Below are positions 36,003-43,870 of a stretch of DNA of 64,000 bases, in pieces. The position numbers and the translations under genes were made by a program. The stretch comes from Gp6-AA40 sp036274155 (lineage in GTDB: Bacteria > Acidobacteriota > Vicinamibacteria > Vicinamibacterales > UBA2999). The notes under the pieces are model-generated. The model saw nothing but the letters and a program-made list of their open reading frames with translations, did no database searches and had not been told where the DNA came from. The stretch covers positions 1 through 64,000 of the forward strand of contig DASUGH010000188.1 in the NCBI GenBank assembly GCA_036274155.1, given 5' to 3'. Numbering within the stretch: position 1 is the stretch's first letter; each line of letters begins with the position of its first letter.

Positions 36003-36098
36003 CTAGACGCCAGATGCCACCCCTTCAGCTGCAGTCCGGTACCGCCACCAGGAACTGGCGTGGGCCGGGCGCGCGAAGGGGCTAAACGACACGGGCAT
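36003..36098 (-). CDS. trpL: trp operon leader peptide with tandem Trp codons
   Basis: A 31-codon ORF, too short for ordinary gene finding, runs ATG (36098) to TAG (36003). Its central residues read HASSWWRYR, with the two TGG codons at 36050-36045. The stop codon lies 26 bases before the terminator stem. Codons 24-27 (GCT GAA GGG G) form segment 2, which pairs with terminator arm 3; AGC CCC TTC at codons 6-8 can pair with segment 2 as segment 1. A ribosome stalled at the Trp codons would free segment 2 and prevent termination. No Shine-Dalgarno sequence is seen in the short (about 13-base) untranslated leader, so initiation may be near-leaderless. Confidence 0.88.
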   Translation of the reverse strand: MPVSFSPFARPAHASSWWRYRTAAEGVASGV

Positions 36099-36117
36099 GA
36101 GCGTCGAAACGGACTAC

Positions 36118-36146
36118 ACACTAACCCGGCCGCGCGGCAGTGTCAA
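36118..36146 (-). promoter_or_regulatory. sigma70-type promoter of the aromatic supraoperon
   Basis: On the minus strand TTGACA (36146-36141), a 17-base spacer and TAGTGT (36123-36118) form a strong consensus promoter. Transcription would begin near 36111, placing the leader-peptide ATG about 13 bases downstream and the terminator about 135-170 bases downstream, as expected for an attenuator. Confidence 0.8.
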
Positions 36147-36271
36147 CTTGCTCCCGCTCAGGCCTTGCGATTTCAAGGGTTTAACCGTATCTTCGATCCA
36201 GGGCGTTCACCCTGAACAACATCGCGGGCGCTCGTCAATACTCATCATTCGACACTCGGGGTCCGTCTCAT

Positions 36272-38110
36272 ATGTGTATGCGTGGCCTCGCCATCATCGC
36301 TGCTCTCTGGATGCTCGCCGCGGCAGGCGCTCCGGCACAGTCGAAGTACTTTCCGATTGAAGACGTCCGTCCGGGAATGATCGGAATCGGCCGCACCGTC
36401 TTCGAAGGCGATCGGCTCGACGAGTTCAAGGTGAACATTATCGGCGTGCTCCACAACCAGATTGGCCCGCGCCGCGATCTCGTGCTCGCCAGGCTCGAAG
36501 GCGGTCCATTGGCGAAGACCGGCGTCATCGCCGGCATGAGTGGCAGCCCTGTCTATATCGACGGCCGGCTGCTCGGCGCCGTGTCCTACTCGCTCGGCGA
36601 ATTCGCCACCGAACCGATCGCCGGCATCACGCCGATTGCCGAGATGGTCGAAGCGGCGACGCTGCCGCCGGTACGTCGGACGGTCGCGCGTGTGGATCTG
36701 CCAGTGCCGTTCACGCAGGAAGCGGTCGTCGCGTCGCTGCGCCAGTCGTTTGCGTCGGTGCGGCCATTCGCCGACAGTCCGGCCGACGTGCGTGTCCTCG
36801 GAGGATCGGCCGTCGGCGCCGGCGTCGGCACGCTGCTCCGGCCGATCGCCACGCCGATCTCGTTCGGCGGGTTCAGCCCGGCGTCGGTCGATTCACTCGC
36901 GGCGCTCTTCCGCGATCAGGGCTTCCTCCCGGTTGCCGCCGATGCTGCTGCCCAGACGCAGTCGGCTCGCACGACGGAACGGCCGCTCGGTCCCGGGGAC
37001 GCCATCGGCGTCTCGCTGCTGTCGGGCGATCTGCAGATCGGCGCCACCGGCACCGTCACCGAAGTCAGCGGCAATCGCGTCTACGCCTTCGGCCATCCGT
37101 TCTACGGTCTCGGTCCGATCCAGTTTCCGCTCACGCGGGCGCGCGTCCTGACAGTGCTGCCCAGCCTGTCCAGCTCGATGAAGATCTCGAGCACCGGCCC
37201 GATCATCGGCGTGGTGCAGCAGGACCGCGCCACGACGATTGCCGGGACCCTTGGCGAGGGGCCGGCGCTCATTCCTCTCACGCTGACGCTCAAGTCGGAG
37301 CGCGGCACCAGCAAGACCTTCACGATGCAGATGGTGAGCGATCAGCTGCTCACGCCGCTGGTGACGTACACGGCCATCTCAGAGACGCTCACGTCCTACG
37401 AACGCCAGAACGGCGTCGCCAGCTACGCCATCCGCGGATCGGCGACGGTCAAGAAGCACGGCACGCTGGCCTTCGAGGATCTCTTCAGCGGCGATCAGCC
37501 GTCCGCGGCGGCGTCGGCCTATGTCGTGGGGCCGATCAACTTCCTGCTGCGCAACAGCTTCGAGGACGTCGACCTGGAGCGGGTCAACCTGGAGATCGAT
37601 GCCAGCGAGCAGCCGCGCAGCGCGACGCTCGAGCGCGCCTGGATCGACGGCACCCGCCCGAAGCCGGGATCGACGGTGACGCTCAAGGTGCTGCTGCGCA
37701 CGTATCGCGGCGAACAGGTCACCACGTCGGTGCCGGTGCAGATTCCACCGAACGCGCGCGGCAGCGTCTCGATGATGGTGACCGACGGCGTCCGCCTGTC
37801 GCAGTGGGAAGCGCGCGAACTGCAGGTGCAGCCGACCCAGACTCGCGACGTGACCCAGATGATGCGCGTGCTCAACGAGGCGCGCAAGAACAACCGCCTC
37901 TACGTTCGCCTGGTGACACGTGATGGCGGCGCCGTGATTCGCGGCGAGTCGCTCGCCGCGCTGCCGCCGTCGGTGCTCGCGGTCCTCGAAGCCGATCGCG
38001 ACGGCGGCAACTTCAAGCCGTTGCAGTCGGCGCTGCTCGGTGAATGGGAAATTCCAACCGACTACGCGGTCAGCGGATCGCGCACGCTGACGATCCCGCT
38101 GCAGCCGTGA
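36272..38110 (+). CDS. SpoIVB-type S55 peptidase domain protein
   Basis: The 612-residue secreted protein begins with a signal peptide (LAIIAALWMLAAAGAPAQS). SKYFPIEDVRPGMIGIGRTVF near 23-43 and LAKTGVIAGMSGSPVYIDGRLLGAV near 85-110 identify an S55 (SpoIVB) serine peptidase, the catalytic serine being in MSGSP. AYAFGHPFYGLGP follows near 270. Residues after about 330 form a beta-rich region without clear family. In Bacillus SpoIVB signals across the spore membranes; no sporulation genes are here, so the role must be another envelope proteolysis. The following beta-propeller gene lies 38 bases downstream. Start at 36272 or ATG 36278. Confidence 0.85.
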   Translation: MCMRGLAIIAALWMLAAAGAPAQSKYFPIEDVRPGMIGIGRTVFEGDRLDEFKVNIIGVLHNQIGPRRDLVLARLEGGPLAKTGVIAGMSGSPVYIDGRLLGAVSYSLGEFATEPIAGITPIAEMVEAATLPPVRRTVARVDLPVPFTQEAVVASLRQSFASVRPFADSPADVRVLGGSAVGAGVGTLLRPIATPISFGGFSPASVDSLAALFRDQGFLPVAADAAAQTQSARTTERPLGPGDAIGVSLLSGDLQIGATGTVTEVSGNRVYAFGHPFYGLGPIQFPLTRARVLTVLPSLSSSMKISSTGPIIGVVQQDRATTIAGTLGEGPALIPLTLTLKSERGTSKTFTMQMVSDQLLTPLVTYTAISETLTSYERQNGVASYAIRGSATVKKHGTLAFEDLFSGDQPSAAASAYVVGPINFLLRNSFEDVDLERVNLEIDASEQPRSATLERAWIDGTRPKPGSTVTLKVLLRTYRGEQVTTSVPVQIPPNARGSVSMMVTDGVRLSQWEARELQVQPTQTRDVTQMMRVLNEARKNNRLYVRLVTRDGGAVIRGESLAALPPSVLAVLEADRDGGNFKPLQSALLGEWEIPTDYAVSGSRTLTIPLQP

Positions 38111-38148
38111 CGGCCGCCGGCAGCACACCGACCTGGACGTTCGGCTCT

Positions 38149-40371
38149 ATGCGCCACTACTTCCGCGTCTTTCTGGCTGCGCTCGCCGTGGTGCTCGCCA
38201 CCACCGTCCTGCGCGCCGCTCTTCCAACCTTCTGGCAGGTGTCGACCGAGAGCGAGTTCCTCAAAGGCGAGTTCGAGAATCTCTCGATCGATTCCTTCGG
38301 CCGGCTGACGCTCGGCCCAACGGCTGCGCCCGTCTACGACGCGAGCGCGCCGTTCCTCTGGACGCTGCTCGCCGCCCCAGACGGATCGATGTACGTCGGC
38401 AGCGGCAACGACGGCCAGGTATTCCGCATCGATTCCTCCGGCAAGGCCGGAGTGTTCTTCGACGCCGAGGAGCTCGAAGTGCATGCGCTCGCGCTCGCGC
38501 CGGGCGGCGGGCTCTATGTCGGCACCTCTCCGAACGGGAAGATCTACAAGGTCGATTCGAGCGGCAAAGGGGTGGTGTTCTTCGATCCCGCCGACAAGTA
38601 CATCTGGAGTCTCGCCGTCGATCCCGCCGGCGTTTTGTATGCCGCCACCGGCGACAAGGGCGTCATCTACAAGATCACACCGGACGGCAAGGGCGCGCCC
38701 TTCTACCTGACCAAGGCGACGCACGCCATGACGCTGGCGTTCGACGCCAAGGGCAGGCTGCTGGCCGGCACCGAGTCTCCCGGGCGGGTGTTCCAGATCG
38801 ATGCCTCGGGCAAGCCATTCGTCCTCCTCGACTCGGGGTACAACGAGATCCATACGCTCAAGGTCGATCGCAACGGCGTCATCTTCGCGGCCGCCGTCCG
38901 CAACCGCGCGACTCGCAGCCAGCAGCCGGACACCGCCTCCACGCCGTCCGCGGCGGCAGAGCCGGCGCCGACGGCCTCGGTCTCCACCGAGATCACCGCC
39001 ATCTCCGTTGTCGTCGAATCGGCACAGGGCACCTCGGCGCCACGCACGCCGGTCGGACAGTCCTCGGGAGCGGTCTTCCGGATCACACCCGACGGCGCTT
39101 CCGATCTGATCTGGGAATCGCGCGAAGACACCCCGTACGACATCGCCTTCCAGGGCGACCGCGACGTGCTCGTCGCCACCGGAAACGAGGGCAAGATCTA
39201 CCTGTTGTCGGGCGATCCGTATCAGCCCACGCTCGTCACGCGCGTGAACGTCGAGCAGGTCACGACACTCATGCCGGACAGGAGCGGCCGCATGCTGTTC
39301 GCGTCGTCGAACCCGGGAAAGGTCTTCAGGCTGGCCAGCGATCGCGCGGATCGCGGAACGTTCACGTCGGACGTCCGCGACGCGCAGACGGTCGCCTCGT
39401 GGGGCAGCATTCGCTGGCACACGGCCATCCCCAACGGCACGCGCGTCGAAGTCTCGACGCGCTCGGGCAACACCCGCACACCGGACGAGACCTGGAGCGA
39501 CTGGAGCAGCCCTTACGGCGACAGCGAGGGCAGCGCCATCACCAGCCCGCGCGCCCGCTACCTGCAGTGGCGGGCGGTGCTCGTCGGATCGCGCGGCGCG
39601 GCTCCACTGCTCACGTCGGTCACTGCCGCCTATCTGCCGCGCAACCTCCGGCCACGCGTGACCTCCATTACCGTGTATCCGCCCGGCACTGTCTTTCAGC
39701 GGCAGTTCCCGGTCGATCCAGAGATCGCCGGATTCGAGGGCGATACGCCCGACCGGCGGGCACTGGCGCGCGCGCAGGGCGGCCAGCCAGGGGTGTCGCT
39801 CGGACGCCGCGGCTACGAAAAAGGACTGCTCACGTTCGTCTGGCGTGCAGATGACGACAATCGCGACACGCTCACGTACGACGTGTCGTACCGGCGCGAG
39901 GGCGAGGCGACGTGGAAGGTGCTCAAGCGTGGACTGACCGATCAGATCCTGGTGTGGGACACGACGGCGGCTCCGAACGGGCGCTACGTCCTGCGTGTCG
40001 AAGCGTCGGACGCACAGTCGAACTCACCGGCCACGGCGCTCGTCGGCTCGATGGAGAGCTCGGCGTTCGACGTGGACAACACCGCGCCGGCTATTACCGT
40101 CGGCGCCGTCAGACGAGACGCCAACCGCATGACCATTTCCTTCGAGGTCCGCGACACCGATTCCGCCGTCCAGAAGGCGGAGTATTCCCTCGATGGCGAC
40201 CGCTGGATCACGGTGTATCCGCGTGACGGCATTGCCGACTCGCGACTCGAGCAGTACGAGCTGATGCTGGAGGGAGAAGCGGTGGCGCGGACGGTAATCC
40301 TGAGGGCGAACGACGCGCTCAACAACGTGGCGAGCGCCGACGTGCCGGCGCCGGCCTCAGGCCGTCGGTGA
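38149..40371 (+). CDS. secreted beta-propeller protein with C-terminal Ig/fibronectin-like region
   Basis: The 740-residue protein starts with a signal peptide (MRHYFRVFLAALAVVLATTV region). Residues 60-290 contain repeated blades of the kind GSMYVGSGNDGQVFRIDSSG, GGLYVGTSPNGKIYKVDSSG and GVLYAATGDKGVIYKITPDG (each shown singly), so a six-bladed SMP-30/NHL/WD-like propeller is likely. A low-complexity Ala/Thr/Ser insert lies near 295-325, and residues 560-735 look like fibronectin or Ig folds. The start may be the GTG at 38107, overlapping the S55 gene stop. The 3' end overlaps the convergent anti-sigma gene by 15 bases. Possible partner or substrate-recognition factor of the S55 protease. 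Confidence 0.78.
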   Translation: MRHYFRVFLAALAVVLATTVLRAALPTFWQVSTESEFLKGEFENLSIDSFGRLTLGPTAAPVYDASAPFLWTLLAAPDGSMYVGSGNDGQVFRIDSSGKAGVFFDAEELEVHALALAPGGGLYVGTSPNGKIYKVDSSGKGVVFFDPADKYIWSLAVDPAGVLYAATGDKGVIYKITPDGKGAPFYLTKATHAMTLAFDAKGRLLAGTESPGRVFQIDASGKPFVLLDSGYNEIHTLKVDRNGVIFAAAVRNRATRSQQPDTASTPSAAAEPAPTASVSTEITAISVVVESAQGTSAPRTPVGQSSGAVFRITPDGASDLIWESREDTPYDIAFQGDRDVLVATGNEGKIYLLSGDPYQPTLVTRVNVEQVTTLMPDRSGRMLFASSNPGKVFRLASDRADRGTFTSDVRDAQTVASWGSIRWHTAIPNGTRVEVSTRSGNTRTPDETWSDWSSPYGDSEGSAITSPRARYLQWRAVLVGSRGAAPLLTSVTAAYLPRNLRPRVTSITVYPPGTVFQRQFPVDPEIAGFEGDTPDRRALARAQGGQPGVSLGRRGYEKGLLTFVWRADDDNRDTLTYDVSYRREGEATWKVLKRGLTDQILVWDTTAAPNGRYVLRVEASDAQSNSPATALVGSMESSAFDVDNTAPAITVGAVRRDANRMTISFEVRDTDSAVQKAEYSLDGDRWITVYPRDGIADSRLEQYELMLEGEAVARTVILRANDALNNVASADVPAPASGRR

Positions 40372-41244
40372 CGCCTGTTCGCTGGCCGAGCGGCCCGATG
40401 ACGGCTGCGACAGCGTCTTGCTGCTGGAACGCCGGGCGCGCTGCTGAATCTGAATCTCGTCGCCGAGCGGCCGCAATGGCTCCCTGATCGTGATTCGCTC
40501 GAAGAGGAACACGGTGGTCACGGCCACCGGTTCGTCGCCGGCCTGAGCCGGCGTCCATCGCGAGCCGCGAACGGCGTTCAAGACTGCCCGGTTGTCGCTT
40601 GCCTGCGCGGCCGCCAGTGACACGGGCCACACCACCTGCCGTTCTCGCAGCAGCTCCGCCTTGCCAACCTGTCCCGTGGTCGTGAATACCGCGGCGATGG
40701 CGAACGTCGCATCGTCAGCGAAGATCGACTCAGGAACGAACCCCTCGTCGAGCACGCGCGGCACCAGCATGCCGTCGTTCAACGGCAGCGGGTTGCGGTC
40801 GGACCCTGGCGTCGCCAGCGTGTCGATTGTCCACGCCAGCGAATTGGGCTGCTTCAGCGTGGTGAGCCGCCAGATGTTGATCGACCCGCACAGACAGATG
40901 ATGACTGCCGCGGTGGCGCCCATGGCCGGCCACCAGAGTCGCATGTCGGCGAACAGGTCGACGAACCAGGCGCGCCACGATTCGGCCTGCTCGGCCTTGA
41001 CGCGTGCCAGCACGTCAGACTGCACGATGGCGAGCGCGCGCGAGTCCTCGGCCACGGGACTGGTAGCGGGCGTGCCGGCGCGCAGCGACCAGCCGATGAG
41101 GGCGAGATCGTCGATGTGCGCAGCGCACGTCCGGCACCAGCGAAGGTGCGCCTCGACGGCCACCTGCTCGTTCGTGCTCAGCTCGCGATCCAGGAACGGC
41201 TCGAGCAGTTCACGCGCGGTCTCGCAGGGGATGCAGGGGATCAT
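40357..41244 (-). CDS. anti-sigma factor with zinc-finger and TonB-C-like periplasmic domain
   Basis: The 295-residue protein starts with a zf-HC2 (ZAS) domain: CETARELLEPFLDRELSTNE and HLRWCRTCAAH around 7-41, which binds the partner sigma factor. One transmembrane segment lies near 110-128 (MGATAAVIICLCGSINIW). The periplasmic part (about 165-260) contains AVFTTTGQVGKAELL and SRWTPAQAGDEPVAVTTVFLFE, resembling a TonB C-terminal/energy-transducer fold. The C-terminus is a Ser/Arg tail. Its start overlaps the sigma-factor stop by four bases, the normal coupling of an ECF/anti-sigma pair. Confidence 0.82.
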   Translation of the reverse strand: MIPCIPCETARELLEPFLDRELSTNEQVAVEAHLRWCRTCAAHIDDLALIGWSLRAGTPATSPVAEDSRALAIVQSDVLARVKAEQAESWRAWFVDLFADMRLWWPAMGATAAVIICLCGSINIWRLTTLKQPNSLAWTIDTLATPGSDRNPLPLNDGMLVPRVLDEGFVPESIFADDATFAIAAVFTTTGQVGKAELLRERQVVWPVSLAAAQASDNRAVLNAVRGSRWTPAQAGDEPVAVTTVFLFERITIREPLRPLGDEIQIQQRARRSSSKTLSQPSSGRSASEQASPTA

Positions 41245-41870
41245 GCTCGCAACCCCAGGAGGTCGGCGCGGAGCGCCTGCCGGGCGCGCGTCAGACGCGA
41301 CTTGACGGTTCCGACCGCCACGCCGAGCGAAAACGCGATCTCCTCGTAGCGAAGGCCGTCGACCTCGCGCAGAATCAGCGCCGTCCGCTGATCGAAGGGC
41401 AGGCGATCGAGCGCCTGCCAGATCCGCGCGGCCGTCTCCTTGCTCGCGAGGAGCCGATCGGGAGCCATGTCGGCCACCGACTCCATGTCGCCAAACTGCT
41501 GCAGGTGCTCGTCGAGCGAGACCTGCTCGCTGCGGTGGCGCCGCCGCCACCAGCGCTGCCGGTTGCGCGCCTGATTGACGACGATGCGGTAGATCCAGGT
41601 GCGAAGGGCGGACTGCCCCCGGAAGCTGGAAATCGTCCGGAAGACGCGGAGGAAGACCTCCTGGGAGAGGTCGAGCGCTTCGTCGCGGTCGCCCAGGAGA
41701 TGCAGCGCGAGGCCGAACACCATGCGCTGATGGGATGTCACGAGCTCGGCGCACGCCGATTCTTCACCAGCTGCACAACGCTGCACGAGCGCCGCTTCGC
41801 TGCTGTCGACGGCGGACCAACTGATGGCGCCAGCGTTCTTCACCAGGTCTCCGGCAACGGGTGTCTGCAT
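41241..41870 (-). CDS. rpoE: ECF-type RNA polymerase sigma factor
   Basis: The 209-residue protein has sigma region 2 (DRDEALDLSQEVFLRVFRTISSF near 63-85, with RTWIYRIVVNQARNR near 93-107) and region 4 (LPFDQRTALILREVDGLRYEEIA near 158-180, GTVKSRLTRARQALR near 188-202). It belongs to the RpoE-like group controlled by the adjacent membrane anti-sigma factor. ATG at 41870 is preferred; GTG at 41882 lies only about eight bases from the likely transcription start. Stress signal unknown. Confidence 0.93.
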   Translation of the reverse strand: MQTPVAGDLVKNAGAISWSAVDSSEAALVQRCAAGEESACAELVTSHQRMVFGLALHLLGDRDEALDLSQEVFLRVFRTISSFRGQSALRTWIYRIVVNQARNRQRWWRRRHRSEQVSLDEHLQQFGDMESVADMAPDRLLASKETAARIWQALDRLPFDQRTALILREVDGLRYEEIAFSLGVAVGTVKSRLTRARQALRADLLGLRA

Positions 41871-41896
41871 GAAGTGTAGCACCGCCTCGATACCAC

Positions 41897-41924
41897 TTAG
41901 ACCCCGATAGCCGGCGAATGTTCC
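41897..41924 (-). promoter_or_regulatory. ECF-type promoter, probable autoregulation of the sigma gene
   Basis: On the minus strand GGAAC (41924-41920), a 17-base spacer and GTCTAA (41902-41897) match the GGAAC/GTCT(AA) pattern recognised by RpoE-group ECF factors. The start of transcription would be near 41890, about 20 bases before the sigma-factor ATG, implying that the factor activates its own operon. Confidence 0.75.
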
Positions 41925-41966
41925 ACGGAAGTCTCGATCCAGGCGGATCTTTTAGGCCGCGAGCCG

Positions 41967-42770
41967 CTACCTTTCACGACGATCGATTGCCGGGTCGAGC
42001 GCATCGCGCAGGCCGTCGCCGAGGAAATTGAAGCCCAGAACGAGGATGGCGATGGCCAGGCCGGGAAAAACCGTGAGATGTGGAGCGTCGAGCAGATGTG
42101 CCCTGCCGAAGCTCAACATCGTCCCCCAGCTGGGGGTGGGGGGCTGAACCCCGAGGCCCAGGAAGCTCAGGGCAGCTTCCGAGAGAATGGCGCCGCCCAT
42201 GCCGAGTGTCGCCTGGACGGTTACGGCCGGCAGCGTCGAGGGGATGACGTGCCGGGTCAGGATGCGGAAGGCTGGAGCGCCGAGGGCCCGCGCCGCCTGC
42301 ACGTACTCGAGTTCGCGCGCCCTCAGCACCTGACCTCGAACGAGACGGGCGTAGCCCACCCAGCCTATCAAGGTCAGTGCGAGGATGGCGTTGACGAGGC
42401 TCGGACCGAGGACAGCGACCAGGGCGATGGCGAGCAGCAGACCGGGAAACGCGAGAAGGATGTCGATCACCCGGCTGATGATCTCGTCCACGTAGCCGCC
42501 AAAGTACCCGGCAATGGCGCCCAGGCAGACGCCGACCGTGGCAGAGACACTCACCACGACCAGGCCGACGAGGAGGGAAACCCGTCCGCCGGCCAGCACC
42601 CGCGCCAGGATATCGCGGCCCAACTCATCGAGCCCGAACCAGTGGAAGCCGGTCGGCCCTGCCAGACGAAGGGCGAGCTCCTGCGCCGCCGGGTCGTAGG
42701 GCACCAGCAGCGGGCCGACGAGCGCCGCGAGCACGGCCATCAGGACGATGACGGCACCGGCGCGAGCCAT
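41967..42770 (-). CDS. dipeptide/oligopeptide ABC transporter permease, DppC/OppC type
   Basis: A 267-residue inner-membrane permease with about five to six membrane segments, beginning VIVLMAVLAALVGPLLVPYD. The EAA loop ALGAPAFRILTRHVIPST near 178-195 contacts the ATPase. The SFLGLGVQPPTPSWG motif near 218-232 is typical of DppC. It pairs with the DppB-type gene 102 bases upstream. Substrate could be peptides, nickel or other solutes. No binding protein or ATPase gene lies next to it. Confidence 0.93.
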   Translation of the reverse strand: MARAGAVIVLMAVLAALVGPLLVPYDPAAQELALRLAGPTGFHWFGLDELGRDILARVLAGGRVSLLVGLVVVSVSATVGVCLGAIAGYFGGYVDEIISRVIDILLAFPGLLLAIALVAVLGPSLVNAILALTLIGWVGYARLVRGQVLRARELEYVQAARALGAPAFRILTRHVIPSTLPAVTVQATLGMGGAILSEAALSFLGLGVQPPTPSWGTMLSFGRAHLLDAPHLTVFPGLAIAILVLGFNFLGDGLRDALDPAIDRRER

Positions 42771-42782
42771 CAGCGACGCCGA

Positions 42783-42862
42783 GCGCCTCGAACCCGGACC
42801 CGGGAACGCGGAACCTGGACCTGTGAACTCGGAACCTGGACCTGGGAACTCGGGACCTGGCT
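42783..42862. repeat. heptamer array, GGAACCT/GGACCTG units
   Basis: The spacer between the two permease genes consists of units such as GGAACCT, GGACCTG and GGAACTC, of the same family and orientation as the array at 16715-16957. It covers the 3' untranslated part of the upstream gene and reaches the start of the downstream gene. Confidence 0.85.
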
Positions 42863-42872
42863 CGTCGCGTTT

Positions 42873-43793
42873 TCACTCATAGCGGATTCTCGGATCCAGC
42901 ACTCCGTACGCCAAATCCGTGAGCAGGTTCACCGCCAGATAGGTGACGGCAATCAGGAGGATGCATCCCTGCACGAGCGGGTAGTCGCGAAACCCGATTG
43001 ACTGTACGAGGAGCCGGCCGATTCCCGGCCAGGCAAAGATCGTCTCGGTGATGACCGCGCCGGTGAGCACAGCGCCGAACTGGAGTCCAACCAGCGTGAC
43101 GACCGGGATGAGGCTGTTCCTGAAGGCATGCCGCATCACGGCTCGAAAGCGCGAGACACCGCGGGCCCTGGCGGCGACCACGTACTGCTCGCGCAGCTCC
43201 TCCAGGAGCGTTGCCCTCGTCATGCGCGCGAGAATTGCGGCAAGCGCGGCGCCCAGCGAGATCGCGGGAAGGAGGAGATGCAGCAGCGTGCCGCGACCTG
43301 AAACCGGAAGCCAGCCGAGCTCGACGGCGAACACGATCGCGAGCAGCGGCCCGAGCCAGAAGTTCGGCACCGAGATGCCGGCCAGCGCGATCGTCATCGC
43401 CAGGTGATCGATCGCCGTCCCTCGCCAGACCGCCGCGGCGATGCCGAGCGGCAGCGAGAACACGACAGCGACGACCATCGCCGCCATGGCGAGCTCAGCG
43501 GTTGCCGGCATGCGATCGAGAATCTGCTTCGTCACCGGGTCGCCCGTCCGCAGTGATGTGCCGAGATCGCCGCGCAGGGCGCCGCCAAGGAAACTGACGT
43601 ACTGCTCGAGCAGCGGCCGATCCAGCCCGAGCCGGTGGCGCAGCTCGTCGACATCCTGCTGCGCCGCGGTCTCGCCGAGCATCGCCTGCGCGGGGTCGCC
43701 GGGAATGAGGTGAATGAGCGAAAAGACGAGCGTGGCGACGCCGAGGAGCACCGGAAGCGTCAGCAGCAGCCGACGCGCGAGAAAGCGCAGCAC
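42873..43793 (-). CDS. dipeptide/oligopeptide ABC transporter permease, DppB/OppB type
   Basis: A 306-residue permease beginning MLRFLARRLLLTLPVLLGVATLVF, the usual first membrane segment of DppB, followed by LIHLIPGDPA near 28-37 and the EAA loop RGVSRFRAVMRHAFRNSLIP near 195-214. Six membrane segments are expected. It should heterodimerise with the DppC-type protein next door. Start ATG at 43793; 77 bases downstream of the ADOP stop on the same strand, but those genes are probably a separate unit. Confidence 0.94.
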   Translation of the reverse strand: MLRFLARRLLLTLPVLLGVATLVFSLIHLIPGDPAQAMLGETAAQQDVDELRHRLGLDRPLLEQYVSFLGGALRGDLGTSLRTGDPVTKQILDRMPATAELAMAAMVVAVVFSLPLGIAAAVWRGTAIDHLAMTIALAGISVPNFWLGPLLAIVFAVELGWLPVSGRGTLLHLLLPAISLGAALAAILARMTRATLLEELREQYVVAARARGVSRFRAVMRHAFRNSLIPVVTLVGLQFGAVLTGAVITETIFAWPGIGRLLVQSIGFRDYPLVQGCILLIAVTYLAVNLLTDLAYGVLDPRIRYE

Positions 43794-43870
43794 GTCAGCA
43801 TTCTAACGTTCCGGCGCTACTCGACCGGGGGTTCGTACCCTTCTACACCGCCGGCAGTTCGCATCCTGGC

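Noticed and set aside
35935..36115. T-box or TRAP-type control of the trp operon
   Set aside because: No T-box AGGGTGGNACCGCG sequence and no run of GAG/TAG triplets; a leader peptide with Trp codons plus competing stems explains the region better.
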